Both the position numbers and the translations under genes were made by a program. 64,000 nt of DNA, from contig NZ_JAZDUE010000005.1 of NCBI RefSeq assembly GCF_036350515.1, forward strand, positions 124,001 through 188,000, in the 5' to 3' direction. The notes beneath the pieces are model-generated. The model was not told where the DNA came from and made no database searches. It worked only from the letters and a program-made list of their open reading frames with translations. Position 1 is the stretch's first letter. Each line of letters starts with the position of its first letter. This DNA comes from Gordonia prachuapensis (lineage in GTDB: Bacteria > Actinomycetota > Actinomycetes > Mycobacteriales > Mycobacteriaceae). Of this stretch, positions 28,699-38,192 are shown piece by piece.

Positions 28699-30060
28699 AT
28701 GACGAGGTCACCCAAGACCCGCGACAAGGCGGTCGATCCGGTCCGGGCCGCGGCCCGGGACACCCTGCGCGCGGTCCGGACACGCGACGCCTATGCCAAC
28801 CTGGTGCTCCCGAAGATGTTGCGCGACAGGGCCATCACCGGCCGCGACGCCGCGCTCGCCACCGAGCTGACCTACGGGGCCTCCCGCGCGCAGGGGCTGC
28901 TCGACGCCGTCATCGCCGCTGCGGCCCGGCGGCCCGTCGACGAGATCGACGGGGACGTGTTGGATGTCCTACGACTCGGCGCCTACCAACTGCTCCGCAC
29001 CCGGATCGGCGCCCACGCGGCGGTGTCCACGTCGGTCGACCTGATCCGATCCGAGATGGGGATGGGGCCGGCCGGATTCGTCAACGCCGTGTTGCGCAAG
29101 GTCTCCCAGCGCGACGAGGAGTTGTGGATCGACGAGTTGGCCCCCTCCATCGCCGACGACGTCATCGGAAACCTGGCGTTCCGATACGCCCATCCGCGGT
29201 GGATCGCGGAGGTCTTCGACGAGGCGCTCGGTGGGTCGGCCGGTCGACTGCAGGCCGCACTCGCCGCCGACGACGATCGTCCGCCGGTGCATCTGGTGGC
29301 GCGGCCGGGCCTGATCACCGCCGAGGAGCTCGCCCTGGTCAGTGGTGGCGAGGTGGGACGGTACTCGCCGTACTGCGTCTACCTGCCGGGCGGCGATCCG
29401 GGCGATCTGGACGCGGTGCGCGAAGGGTATGCCGGTGTGCAGGACGAGGGCAGTCAGTTGGTGGGACGCGCTCTCACGGTCGCCGACGTCGCCGACGACG
29501 CCGGGCGATGGCTGGACATGTGTGCCGGCCCCGGCGGCAAGGCCGCACTCGTCGCGGCGATCGCCGACATCGACGGAGCACACCTCGACGCCGTCGAGGT
29601 CTCCGAACACCGGGCCGAGCTGATCCGCAAGGTGGTCCGCGATCTACCGGTCGAGGTGCACGTCGCCGACGCGCGGGCGAGCGGGCTCGAGGCGGGTTTC
29701 GACCGCATTCTGCTCGATGCGCCATGCAGCGGCCTCGGGTCGTTGCGCCGTCGTCCCGAGGCGCGCTGGCGTCGCCGGCCGGAGGACGTGCCCGGATTGG
29801 TCACATTGCAGCGTGAGCTGCTCACCGAGGCGTTCCGGCTGCTCCGGCCCGGCGGCGTCGTCGTGTACTCGACGTGTTCGCCGCACCCTGCGGAGACCGT
29901 CGAGGTCGTCGCCGACGTGCTCGCACAGCATCCGGACGCCGAACAAGTCGATGCGCGCCCGCTCGTCCCCGTCCCTGAGGCCGGCCCCGGGCCACACGTC
30001 CAGCTCTGGCCGCACATCCACGGCACGGACGCCATGTTCCTGGCGGCGCTGCGTCGCTGA
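28699..30060 (+). CDS. rsmB: 16S rRNA m5C967 methyltransferase RsmB
   Basis: 453 residues. The N-terminal NusB-like RNA-binding domain (to about residue 150) precedes a SAM-dependent methyltransferase domain with DMCAGPGGKAALVAA near residue 273, the DAPCSGLGSLRRRPEARWRR motif IV and YSTCSPHPAETV motif VI; the two Cys are the release and nucleophile residues. The pair fmt-rsmB is widely conserved. Confidence 0.95.
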   Translation: MTRSPKTRDKAVDPVRAAARDTLRAVRTRDAYANLVLPKMLRDRAITGRDAALATELTYGASRAQGLLDAVIAAAARRPVDEIDGDVLDVLRLGAYQLLRTRIGAHAAVSTSVDLIRSEMGMGPAGFVNAVLRKVSQRDEELWIDELAPSIADDVIGNLAFRYAHPRWIAEVFDEALGGSAGRLQAALAADDDRPPVHLVARPGLITAEELALVSGGEVGRYSPYCVYLPGGDPGDLDAVREGYAGVQDEGSQLVGRALTVADVADDAGRWLDMCAGPGGKAALVAAIADIDGAHLDAVEVSEHRAELIRKVVRDLPVEVHVADARASGLEAGFDRILLDAPCSGLGSLRRRPEARWRRRPEDVPGLVTLQRELLTEAFRLLRPGGVVVYSTCSPHPAETVEVVADVLAQHPDAEQVDARPLVPVPEAGPGPHVQLWPHIHGTDAMFLAALRR

Positions 30061-30109
30061 CCGCGACGTCGAGACGAGCCCCGCTCCGCGCGCCCTACAA
30101 TCAGTGCTC

Positions 30110-30808
30110 ATGTGCGCCACCGGTACCCCGATGATCGCCCCATCCATCCTCTCCGCCGACTTCGCCAATCTCGCCGCCGAGGCGCGGGCAGTGGCCGGGC
30201 CCGGTCCGGGACGTGCCGACTGGTTGCACGTCGATGTGATGGATGCGCACTTCGTGCCCAACCTGACCCTGGGCCTACCGGTGGTCGAGAGTCTGCTCAA
30301 GGCGACCGACATCCCGCTGGACTGCCACCTGATGATCGAGCAGCCCGGCCGATGGGCGCCGCCGTACGCGGAAGCCGGCGCCCACAACGTGACCTTTCAC
30401 GCCGAGGCCACCGACGACCCGGTTGCGGTCGCCCGGGACATCCGGGCGGCCGGGGCCAAGGCCGGCCTGAGCGTCAAGCCGGGTACCCCGCTCGAGCCCT
30501 ACCTGGAAATCATCCGGGAGTTCGACACCCTGCTGATCATGAGTGTCGAGCCGGGCTTCGGCGGGCAGAAGTTCATCCCCGAGGTCCTCGCCAAAGCACG
30601 GACCCTCCGCAAGGTGATCGACGCCGAGGATCTCACCCTGCTCGTCGAGATCGACGGTGGGATCAACGCCGACACCATCGAGCAGGCCGCCGCAGCGGGC
30701 ATCGACTGTTTCGTGGCGGGTTCGGCGGTCTACGGTGCCCAGGACCCGGGCGAGGCCGTGAACGCGCTCCGCGAGCAGGCGGCTGCCGCACGAACTCCGG
30801 TGGACTGA
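30110..30808 (+). CDS. rpe: Ribulose-phosphate 3-epimerase
   Basis: 232 residues from the ATG at 30110 (an ATG at 30131 is also possible); the longer open frame from 29717 overlaps rsmB. It interconverts ribulose-5-P and xylulose-5-P. IAPSILSADFANLA, HVDVMDAHFVPNLTLG and MSVEPGFGGQKFIPE are the metal and phosphate-binding motifs of the TIM barrel. It sits immediately before ribD (5 bases), which fits since ribulose-5-P is a riboflavin precursor. Confidence 0.95.
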   Translation: MCATGTPMIAPSILSADFANLAAEARAVAGPGPGRADWLHVDVMDAHFVPNLTLGLPVVESLLKATDIPLDCHLMIEQPGRWAPPYAEAGAHNVTFHAEATDDPVAVARDIRAAGAKAGLSVKPGTPLEPYLEIIREFDTLLIMSVEPGFGGQKFIPEVLAKARTLRKVIDAEDLTLLVEIDGGINADTIEQAAAAGIDCFVAGSAVYGAQDPGEAVNALREQAAAARTPVD

Positions 30809-30813
30809 TCGCC

Positions 30814-31863
30814 GTGTCCGACGACGCGGCCGCGGACGTCGACGCCGCGGGGGAAGTCGACGTCGCAGGCGCGATGCACCTGGCCATCGACGAATCCCGT
30901 CGTGCGCAAGGCATCAGTTCGCCCAATCCGCCCGTGGGGGCGGTCATCATCGCGCAGGACGGGACCGTGCTGGGGCGCGGATTCACCCAGCCGCCGGGCG
31001 GTCCGCACGCCGAGGTGATGGCGTTGGCTTCGGCGGGCGCCGGCGCCCGCGGCGCCATCGCCGTGGTCACCCTGGAGCCGTGCGACCACACCGGCCGCAC
31101 CGGCCCATGCACCGCTGCCTTGCGAGACGCGGGCGTCGTCGCGGTGTACTACGCGATCGACGACCCGAATCCCCGCGCCGCCGGCGGCGCCGGCACCCTT
31201 CGTGACGCCGGTCTGCGAGTGGTCGGCGGTGTCGAAGCGGCCGCCGTAGCGGCTGGGCCGTTGCGTCCCTGGCTGTTCCGGCAGCGAACCGGACGTCCGA
31301 TGGTCACCGCCAAGATCGCCTCGGGCGTCGACGGTCGGGTCGCGGCACCCGACGGGACCAGTCAATGGATCACCGGGGAGCCGGCGCGTCGCCGCGCACA
31401 CCGTCAGCGGGCGAGACTGGATGCGATCGTCGTCGGCACGGGCACCGTCTGGCGCGACGACCCCGCGCTCACCGCTCGAGACGAGGACGGCGGGCTGCTG
31501 CCGCACCAGCCCGCGCGCGTGGTGATGGGATTTCGTGACCTGCCCGCCGGGGCCCGGATCGCCGACGACGCGGCACCGACGCGCCACTTCCGGACTCATG
31601 AACCAGCCGATGTGCTCGCCGGACTCGAGGACGCCCTCTGGGTGCTGGTCGAAGGTGGACCGTCGGTCATCGGGGCATTCCTGGCGGCCGGCCTCGTCGA
31701 CGAGATCGAGGTCTACCTCGCACCCCTGGTGCTCGGTGCGGGCGCCGCGTCGGTCGAGGTCCCGGGAGTCGAGTCGCTCGCCGATGCGAACAGGTTCTCA
31801 CTGGTGTCGGTCGAGACACTCGGCGACGACGTCCTGATCCGCCTCGCCGCTGACGTCGGATGA
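30814..31863 (+). CDS. ribD: Riboflavin deaminase/reductase RibD
   Basis: 349 residues from the GTG at 30814. The N-terminal deaminase domain has the zinc site HAEVMAL and PCDHTGRTGPC (about residues 65-105); the C-terminal reductase domain begins near residue 160 with RPMVTAKIASGVDGRVA. It performs steps two and three of riboflavin synthesis from GTP. It lies upstream of the FMN riboswitch, so unlike ribE-ribBA-ribH it is not controlled by that element and is probably read from the rpe side. Confidence 0.94.
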   Translation: MSDDAAADVDAAGEVDVAGAMHLAIDESRRAQGISSPNPPVGAVIIAQDGTVLGRGFTQPPGGPHAEVMALASAGAGARGAIAVVTLEPCDHTGRTGPCTAALRDAGVVAVYYAIDDPNPRAAGGAGTLRDAGLRVVGGVEAAAVAAGPLRPWLFRQRTGRPMVTAKIASGVDGRVAAPDGTSQWITGEPARRRAHRQRARLDAIVVGTGTVWRDDPALTARDEDGGLLPHQPARVVMGFRDLPAGARIADDAAPTRHFRTHEPADVLAGLEDALWVLVEGGPSVIGAFLAAGLVDEIEVYLAPLVLGAGAASVEVPGVESLADANRFSLVSVETLGDDVLIRLAADVG

Positions 31864-31955
31864 CATGCGACACCTGCCGGGGTTCTGTGCGGCCTCGCGA
31901 GGTGACGGTGAACTCATCGGACGACGGGCGGATGCCGTGCCGAGTTCGGACGTGC

Positions 31956-31961
31956 TAATTT
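31956..31961 (+). promoter_or_regulatory. Candidate -10 upstream of the FMN riboswitch
   Basis: TAATTT lies 18 bases before the first pairing element of the riboswitch, a good position for a -10. A -35 near ATGCCG (31932-31937) is weak. Confidence 0.35.
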
Positions 31962-31973
31962 CGATGGCAGAGT

Positions 31974-32117
31974 TCTCGGGGCGGGGTGGAATTCCCCACC
32001 GGCGGTGATGGTGACCCACAGATGTGGGCGTCGAGCCCGCGAGCGCCTGCCACCTGGCAGGGACAGCAGATCCGGTGTGAATCCGGAGCCGACGGTCAGA
32101 GTCCGGATGTGAGAGAA
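31974..32117 (+). ncRNA. FMN riboswitch (RFN element)
   Basis: The closing helix is TCTCGG... at 31974 with GAGAGA at 32111-32116. Conserved blocks are GGGGCGGGGTGGAATTCCCCACCGGCGGT at the 5' side (split here in description: positions 31978-32007) and GATCCGGTGTGAATCCGGAGCCGACGGT with CAGAGTCCGGATG near 32071-32110. The variable arm around 32015-32065 includes CCCACAGATGTGGG and CTGCCACCTGGCAG hairpins. FMN binding would lower expression of ribE and the genes after it; as the Shine-Dalgarno is about 60 bases downstream, translation or Rho-type control is more likely than a simple terminator, for which I see no T-run. Confidence 0.95.
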
Positions 32118-32187
32118 CGGACGCCGGCTCCCGGCCGTCCTCATGCTCACATGCACGCGCTCCGAGCGAGAACACGAGGAGCGCGCA

Positions 32188-32859
32188 GTGTTTACCGGCA
32201 TCGTCGAGGAACTCGGCACCATCGTCCGTCGAGACGACCTGTCCGATGCCGCCCGGCTACGAGTCCGCGGCCCCCTGGTGACCGGTGACGCCCGGTTCGG
32301 CGACTCCATCGCGGTCAACGGCGTGTGCCTGACCGTCGTCGAACACGATGCGGGCGAGTTCACCGTCGACGTCATGGCCGAGACGCTGCGCCGCAGCTCA
32401 TTGGCCGATCTCGGTGCGGGCAGTCGGGTCAACCTGGAACGAGCCATGGCCGCGGGCGGGCGCTTCGGCGGTCACATCGTGCAGGGCCACGTCGACGGCG
32501 TCGGCCGGATCGTCGCGGTCACCCCCTCCGAGCACTGGACCGTCGTGCGGATCGCCGTGCCCGCCGACCTCAGCCGGTACATCGTCGAGAAGGGTTCGAT
32601 CACCGTCGACGGGGTGTCGTTGACGGTCGCCGCGTTGAGCGCCGACCCCGGCGACCCGTGGTTCGACATCTCGCTCATCCCCACCACCCTCAACGAGACG
32701 AACCTGGGCGGTGCGACGGTGGGCGATCCCGTCAATCTCGAGGTCGACGTGATCGCGAAGTACGTCGAACGCCTTCATCCCGCTCTGCAGGAATCGGGGT
32801 CCCCGAACCTGCCGGGCGTGAGCGACCGTGGTGTCCGGGGCGGGACAGGAGCGGAGTAG
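32188..32859 (+). CDS. ribE: Riboflavin synthase alpha chain
   Basis: 223 residues from the GTG at 32188 with CGAGGAGCG upstream. It dismutates two 6,7-dimethyl-8-ribityllumazine to riboflavin. VFTGIVEELG at the N terminus and two similar lumazine-binding barrels (NGVCLTVVE and HIVQGHVDGVGRI, then VDGVSLTVA) are present. It is the first gene behind the FMN riboswitch. M. tuberculosis calls the equivalent gene ribC. Confidence 0.95.
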   Translation: MFTGIVEELGTIVRRDDLSDAARLRVRGPLVTGDARFGDSIAVNGVCLTVVEHDAGEFTVDVMAETLRRSSLADLGAGSRVNLERAMAAGGRFGGHIVQGHVDGVGRIVAVTPSEHWTVVRIAVPADLSRYIVEKGSITVDGVSLTVAALSADPGDPWFDISLIPTTLNETNLGGATVGDPVNLEVDVIAKYVERLHPALQESGSPNLPGVSDRGVRGGTGAE

Positions 32860-32861
32860 AC

Positions 32862-34193
32862 ATGGTGAGCAGTGCAACGGTAGGCGGTGACGACATGACG
32901 GGTCCGGCAGATCCCGAGGTGCGCGAGCAGGTGCGATTCGATTCGGTGGAGAGAGCGATCGCCGACATCGCGGCCGGTAAGGCCGTCGTCGTGGTCGACG
33001 ACGAGGACCGCGAGAACGAGGGCGACCTGATCTTCGCCGCGGAGAAGGCCACTCCCGAACTGGTCGCGTTCATGGTGCGCTACACCTCCGGATATCTCTG
33101 CGTGCCGCTGGCGGGCGAGGACTGCGACCGGCTCGGTCTGCCGCCGATGTATTCGATGAACCAGGACAAGCACGGCACGGCGTACACGGTGACCGTGGAT
33201 GCACGCCTGGGCATCGGCACCGGCATCAGCGCCGCCGATCGTGCCACCACGATGCGGTTGCTGGCGGACCCGAAGAGCAGCGCCGTCGACTTCACCCGGC
33301 CCGGCCACGTGGTGCCGCTACGTGCCAAAGAGGGTGGCGTGCTGCGCCGCCCCGGCCACACCGAGGCCGCCGTCGATCTGTCACGCCTGGCCGGTCTCGC
33401 GCCCGCCGGCGTGATCTGCGAGATCGTCAGCCAGAAGGACGAGGGCTCGATGGCGCAGACCGACGAGCTGCGCGTGTTCGCCGATGACCACGACCTCGCG
33501 CTCATCTCGATCGCCGACCTGATCGCCTGGCGTCGCCGGCACGAGAAGCACGTGGTCCGGGTCGCCGAGGCGCGGATCCCCACCCGCCACGGTGACTTCC
33601 GTGCCGTCGGGTACTCCAGCATCTACGACGACGTGGAGCACGTCGCACTGGTGAAGGGTGACATCGCCGGCGGCGACCGGGGCGGACACGACGTCCTGGT
33701 CCGGGTGCACTCCGAGTGCCTCACCGGCGACGTCTTCGGCTCGCTGCGCTGCGACTGCGGTCCGCAGCTCGACGCGGCGATGGAGATGGTCGCGAGCGAG
33801 GGTCGCGGCGTCGTGCTCTACATGCGGGGTCACGAGGGTCGCGGCATCGGACTGCTGCACAAACTCCAGGCCTATCAGCTGCAGGATTCCGGCGCCGACA
33901 CCGTCGACGCCAACCTGCGCCTGGGCCTGCCCGCGGACTCCCGTGACTACGGGCTGGGCGCGCAGATCCTCGTCGACCTGGGTGTCAGCTCGATGCGCCT
34001 GCTCACCAACAACCCGGCCAAACGGGTCGGTCTCGACGGCTACGGCCTGCAGATCGTGGACCGGGTGCCGATGCCGGTGCGGGCCAACTCGGAGAACCTG
34101 CACTACCTGCGCACCAAACGGGACCGGATGGGCCACGACCTCGTCGGCCTGGAGGAATGGGTGGAACGCAACGGGGAGGCGGACCCGGCGTGA
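32862..34193 (+). CDS. ribBA: Bifunctional DHBP synthase / GTP cyclohydrolase II RibBA
   Basis: 443 residues from the ATG at 32862, two bases after ribE; an in-frame ATG at 32895 is an alternative. The N-terminal 3,4-dihydroxy-2-butanone-4-phosphate synthase has DDEDRENEGDLIFAAE and GHTEAAVDL; the C-terminal GTP cyclohydrolase II has the zinc site HSECLTGDVFGSLRCDCG and RGHEGRGIGL. It supplies both branches of the riboflavin pathway. Its stop overlaps ribH by 4 bases (GTGA). Confidence 0.96.
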   Translation: MVSSATVGGDDMTGPADPEVREQVRFDSVERAIADIAAGKAVVVVDDEDRENEGDLIFAAEKATPELVAFMVRYTSGYLCVPLAGEDCDRLGLPPMYSMNQDKHGTAYTVTVDARLGIGTGISAADRATTMRLLADPKSSAVDFTRPGHVVPLRAKEGGVLRRPGHTEAAVDLSRLAGLAPAGVICEIVSQKDEGSMAQTDELRVFADDHDLALISIADLIAWRRRHEKHVVRVAEARIPTRHGDFRAVGYSSIYDDVEHVALVKGDIAGGDRGGHDVLVRVHSECLTGDVFGSLRCDCGPQLDAAMEMVASEGRGVVLYMRGHEGRGIGLLHKLQAYQLQDSGADTVDANLRLGLPADSRDYGLGAQILVDLGVSSMRLLTNNPAKRVGLDGYGLQIVDRVPMPVRANSENLHYLRTKRDRMGHDLVGLEEWVERNGEADPA

Positions 34194-34678
34194 GTGGACA
34201 CGGCGAACCGACACTCGACCTGGCGGACGCGAGCGTGCTGCGGCTGGCGATCGTCTCCTCCCAGTGGCACGAGACCATCTGCACCGCGCTGCTCGACGGC
34301 GCACTGCGGGTCGCGGCCGAACATCGTGTCGCCGACCCCACCGTGGTCCGAGTCGCCGGCGCGATCGAACTGCCGGTCATTGTGCAGGCCCTGGCCCGCA
34401 CCCACGATGCGGTGGTCGCCCTCGGCGTCGTCATCAAGGGGGAGACACCGCATTTCGAGTACGTCTGCGACGCGGTGACCGCCGGGCTGACGCGGGTGTC
34501 ACTGGACGAATCCACCCCCGTCGGCAACGGGGTGCTGACGACACTGACCGAGGAACAGGCGTTGGCACGCGCGGGACTGCCCGAGTCGAAAGAGGACAAG
34601 GGCGCCCAGGCCACGTCGGCCGCGCTGGACTCCGCGTTGACCCTACGGGCGCTGGCCCGCGGCGAAGAACTCCGGTGA
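34190..34678 (+). CDS. ribH: 6,7-dimethyl-8-ribityllumazine synthase RibH
   Basis: 162 residues from the GTG at 34190. It condenses the pyrimidinedione with DHBP to the lumazine and forms icosahedral or pentameric shells. Motifs: SSQWHETI near residue 21, RVAGAIELPVIVQ near residue 53, and GVVIKGETPHFEYVCDA near residue 82, with His in the catalytic position. Overlaps both neighbours by 4 bases. Confidence 0.96.
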   Translation: MSGHGEPTLDLADASVLRLAIVSSQWHETICTALLDGALRVAAEHRVADPTVVRVAGAIELPVIVQALARTHDAVVALGVVIKGETPHFEYVCDAVTAGLTRVSLDESTPVGNGVLTTLTEEQALARAGLPESKEDKGAQATSAALDSALTLRALARGEELR

Positions 34679-35196
34679 GCACCTCCACGACCGTGCAGTG
34701 GGACCTCGAGTACCGCCCCCGTCGGATGCCCCGCATCGCGATCGTCGTTGCAGCGGTGGTGGTGGCGATCCACATCACGTTTGCGGCGTTGCTGACGATC
34801 TCCGACACCGGTGTCGAGATCGGCGGGTCGGACCAACTCGGTCTCGCCTTGATCGGTGTCGTCGAGGCCGCGCTCATCCTGTTGTTCACCCGCCCGCGCC
34901 TGCGCGTCGGCCGTACTGGTGTCGGCGTGCGCAATCTCACCGGGGAGCGCCTGTTCGAGTGGGATCGGGTGCGCGGCATGACCTACCCGGACAAGGGTTT
35001 CTCGGCGCGGCTGTTGCTGCCCGACGACGAACACGTGCCGGTGCTCGCCGTGCAGGCCTGGGACTCCGACCGTGCCGTGGCGGCGATGAATGCGTTTCGG
35101 GAACTGGAACAGCGCTACCACCCCCACATCGGCCCGGACGACAACGGCTCGGACGACAACGGCCCGGGCGGCACCGGTCAGGACGGACGGTCGTAG
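34675..35196 (+). CDS. Two-helix membrane protein with PH-like domain (Rv1417-like)
   Basis: 173 residues from the GTG at 34675 (GTGA overlap with ribH). Two membrane helices at about residues 20-40 and 52-72 are followed by a PH-like segment (RLRVGRTGVGVRNLTGERLFEWDRVRGMTYP) and an Asp/Gly-rich tail. M. tuberculosis has a similar gene, Rv1417, after ribH. The function is unknown; tight coupling suggests a membrane-linked role around flavin synthesis, or simply operon economy. Confidence 0.8.
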   Translation: MSTSTTVQWDLEYRPRRMPRIAIVVAAVVVAIHITFAALLTISDTGVEIGGSDQLGLALIGVVEAALILLFTRPRLRVGRTGVGVRNLTGERLFEWDRVRGMTYPDKGFSARLLLPDDEHVPVLAVQAWDSDRAVAAMNAFRELEQRYHPHIGPDDNGSDDNGPGGTGQDGRS

Positions 35197-35217
35197 TCAG
35201 GCACTAGCCTGGACTGC

Positions 35218-37260
35218 GTGGCAGACCCGACAACGTATCGTCCCGCCCCGGGCACGATCCCGACCGAGCCAGGCGTCTACAAGTTCCGCGACGCCCACGG
35301 TCGTGTCATCTACGTCGGCAAGGCCAAGAATCTCCGGTCGCGTCTGACCTCGTACTTCGCAGATCTGGCCGGGTTGCATCCACGCACCCGGCAGATGGTC
35401 ACCACCGCCGCCGCGGTCGAGTGGACGGTCGTCGGGACCGAGGTCGAGGCGCTCCAACTCGAGTACAACTGGATCAAGGAATTCGACCCGCGGTTCAACG
35501 TCCGCTACCGCGACGACAAGAGTTACCCGGTCCTCGCCGTGACGCTCAACGAGGAGTACCCGCGACTGTTCGTCTACCGCGGCCCGCGACGACGCGGGGT
35601 GCGGTACTTCGGGCCCTATTCACATGCCTGGGCGATTCGGGAGACGGTCGATCTGCTGACCCGGGTGTTCCCGGCACGTACCTGCTCGACCGGCGTGTTC
35701 AAACGTCACCGGCAGATCGACCGGCCGTGTCTGCTGGGCTACATCGACAAGTGTGCGGCGCCGTGCGTCGGTCGGGTCACCGCCGAACAGCACCGGGAGA
35801 TCGTCGACGATTTCTGCGATTTCCTGGCCGGCCGGACCGATCAGATGATTCGTCGGCTCGAGCGCGAGATGACTTCTGCTGCAGAGGACCTCGACTTCGA
35901 ACGGGCGGCGCGTCTGCGCGATGACGTGGGCGCCATGCGCCGGGCGATGGAGAAGCAGGCGGTGGTCCTCGGGGACGGAACCGACGCCGACGTCGTCGGC
36001 ATGGTCGGCGACGAACTCGAGGTGTCCGTCCAGGTCTTCCACGTCCGTGACGGCCGGGTCCGCGGACAGCGGGGCTGGGTGGTCGAGCGCTCCGACGACG
36101 ACTCGGTCGGCGAACAGGTGGGACAGTTCGTCACCCAGTTCTACGGTGCGCAAGTGGATCTCGACGCGTCGGTGGAAATCGGTGACGACCGGGCCCGGGG
36201 TGATTCGGTCCCGCGTGAGGTCCTCGTCCCCGATCTGCCGGACGACCATGCGGAGTTGCAGCAGTGGTTGTCGGATCTGCGCGGCAGTCGGGTGGCGATC
36301 CGGGTGCCACAGCGCGGGGACAAGAAGGCACTGTTCGACACGGTGACCCGCAACGCCTCGGAAGCATTGGCGCAGCACAAGCTGCGCCGCGCCGGGGATC
36401 TCACCACCCGCTCGGCTGCGCTCACCGAACTGCAGGAGGGGCTCGGCCTCGATCAGGCGCCCCTGCGGATCGAGTGCATCGACATCTCGCACGTCCAGGG
36501 CACCGACGTGGTCGCGTCACTGGTGGTCTTCGAGGACGGACTGCCGCGCAAGTCCGACTATCGGCACTATTCCATCCGTCAGGCCGCCGGCGATGGACGG
36601 TCCGACGATGTCGCCTCGATCGCGGAGGTCACCCGCCGTCGGTTCCTGCGGCATCGGCAGGACCAGGAGATCACCACCGAGTCCGCGATCGACCCGGACA
36701 CCGGTCGCACGCGTAAGTTCGCCTACCCGCCAAACCTTTTCGTCGTCGATGGTGGTTCACCCCAGGTGCACGCGGCAGCATCGGTTCTCGACGAGCTGGG
36801 CGTCACCGATGTCTCGGTCGTCGGCCTGGCCAAACGACTGGAAGAGGTGTGGATTCCGGGTGATGATGAACCGGTGATCCTGCCCCGGACCAGCGAGGCG
36901 TTGTTCCTGCTTCAGCGCGTGCGCGACGAGGCACATCGGTTCGCCATCACCTTCCACCGCAGCAAGCGCAGCAAACGGATGACCGAATCGGTCCTCGACG
37001 GGGTCCCCGGTCTCGGTCGCACGCGGCGGACCGCACTCGTCACGCACTTCGGATCGGTGGCCCGCCTGCGGGAGGCGTCACTCGACGACATCTCTGGTGT
37101 ACCCGGGATCGGCATGGCCACCGCGCGGGCCGTCGCCGCGGCGCTCGCCGACGACGCATCTCCGGAACGCAGCGACGCCGTGCCCACAGAACCCGAACGC
37201 ACCGACGCCCACCAGATACCCGTTCCGACGCAGGCCCCGACTGGAGGAGAGGACCGGTGA
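35218..37260 (+). CDS. uvrC: Excinuclease ABC subunit C
   Basis: 680 residues from the GTG at 35218. It makes both incisions in nucleotide excision repair. The GIY-YIG nuclease domain (TEPGVYKFRDAHGRVIYVGKAKNLRSRL, about residues 14-41) cuts 3', the UVR motif (LDFERAARLRDD near residue 225) binds UvrB, the RNase H-like domain (IECIDISHVQG...VVFEDGLPRKSDYRHY) cuts 5', and the helix-hairpin-helix repeats are at the end. A 45-residue Pro/Thr-rich tail follows. Its stop overlaps rapZ by 4 bases. Confidence 0.96.
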   Translation: MADPTTYRPAPGTIPTEPGVYKFRDAHGRVIYVGKAKNLRSRLTSYFADLAGLHPRTRQMVTTAAAVEWTVVGTEVEALQLEYNWIKEFDPRFNVRYRDDKSYPVLAVTLNEEYPRLFVYRGPRRRGVRYFGPYSHAWAIRETVDLLTRVFPARTCSTGVFKRHRQIDRPCLLGYIDKCAAPCVGRVTAEQHREIVDDFCDFLAGRTDQMIRRLEREMTSAAEDLDFERAARLRDDVGAMRRAMEKQAVVLGDGTDADVVGMVGDELEVSVQVFHVRDGRVRGQRGWVVERSDDDSVGEQVGQFVTQFYGAQVDLDASVEIGDDRARGDSVPREVLVPDLPDDHAELQQWLSDLRGSRVAIRVPQRGDKKALFDTVTRNASEALAQHKLRRAGDLTTRSAALTELQEGLGLDQAPLRIECIDISHVQGTDVVASLVVFEDGLPRKSDYRHYSIRQAAGDGRSDDVASIAEVTRRRFLRHRQDQEITTESAIDPDTGRTRKFAYPPNLFVVDGGSPQVHAAASVLDELGVTDVSVVGLAKRLEEVWIPGDDEPVILPRTSEALFLLQRVRDEAHRFAITFHRSKRSKRMTESVLDGVPGLGRTRRTALVTHFGSVARLREASLDDISGVPGIGMATARAVAAALADDASPERSDAVPTEPERTDAHQIPVPTQAPTGGEDR

Positions 37261-38192
37261 CCGACCAACCCGATACGGACGGCACTACCACGGACATCGC
37301 GGGGCCGCCACCGGACTACACCGTCCTGTTCGTCGCCGGCATGTCCGGTGCGGGTCGTTCCACCGCTGCCAACGTCCTGGAGGACGACGGCTGGTATGTC
37401 GCCGACAACGTGCCGCCGTCGCTCATCGCGACGATGGTGCGGACGGTCCGGGAGAGTGATCCCGCTGTCGCACGGCTCGCGATGGTGCTACGTGCGTCCG
37501 ACGACGAAATCGGTGGGCAGCTCGACGATCTGCGAAAGTCCTTGGAGGCGGCTGGTGCCCGCACCAAACTGCTCTTCCTCGACGCCAGCGATCATGTCCT
37601 CGTCCGCCGCTTCGAACAGGTCCGCCGGCGTCATCCGTTGCAGGGCCGCGAGACCCTGGTCGACGGCATCGCCCGCGAACGGGTGATCCTGGCGCCGATC
37701 AAGAACTCGGCCGACCTCGTCGTGGAGACCTCGGCCCTGACCGCCGCCAAACTCCGTGAGGTGGTCGAGGGTGTGTACCCGCACGACACCGACAACCGTC
37801 TCAGCGTCGCGGTCCAGTCGTTCGGCTTCAAGTACGGTCTGCCGATCGACTCCGACTACGTCGCCGACGTGCGATTTCTGCCCAATCCGTACTGGATACC
37901 CGAGTTGCGGGCGCACAATGGTCGCGACGACGACGTCCGCGACTACGTGCTCGGGCAGGATGGTGCGGCCCGGTTCGTGGATCTCCAACTCGGCATGGCG
38001 GGGGTGGTTGCACCGGGCTACCTCCGAGAAGGCAAGCGGTACATGACGATCAGCATCGGCTGCACCGGCGGCAAACATCGCAGCGTGGCGATCTCGGAGG
38101 AGATCGGCCGACGACTGGGAGAGATGCTCGACGAACGCGGCGCGCCGCGCTTCGATGTCCGGGTGATCCATCGAGACCTGGGGCGCGAGTGA
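37257..38192 (+). CDS. rapZ: RapZ-like nucleotide-binding protein (YvcJ family)
   Basis: 311 residues from GTG. The P-loop GMSGAGRST lies at residues 28-36, followed by ADNVPPSLI; the C-terminal domain has GCTGGKHRSVAISEEIGRRL near residue 268. In Escherichia coli the homologue is an RNA-binding adaptor for GlmZ; in Gram-positives YvcJ binds GTP/ATP and its job is less clear. The triad rapZ-yvcK-whiA is conserved in actinobacteria and firmicutes and links cell-wall precursor supply with division. Confidence 0.93.
   Translation: MTDQPDTDGTTTDIAGPPPDYTVLFVAGMSGAGRSTAANVLEDDGWYVADNVPPSLIATMVRTVRESDPAVARLAMVLRASDDEIGGQLDDLRKSLEAAGARTKLLFLDASDHVLVRRFEQVRRRHPLQGRETLVDGIARERVILAPIKNSADLVVETSALTAAKLREVVEGVYPHDTDNRLSVAVQSFGFKYGLPIDSDYVADVRFLPNPYWIPELRAHNGRDDDVRDYVLGQDGAARFVDLQLGMAGVVAPGYLREGKRYMTISIGCTGGKHRSVAISEEIGRRLGEMLDERGAPRFDVRVIHRDLGRE

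Noticed and set aside
37257..37400. Arg instead of Lys in the RapZ P-loop (GMSGAGRST) as a broken ATPase
   Set aside because: Actinobacterial RapZ proteins commonly read GAGR here, so it is a family feature, not a defect.
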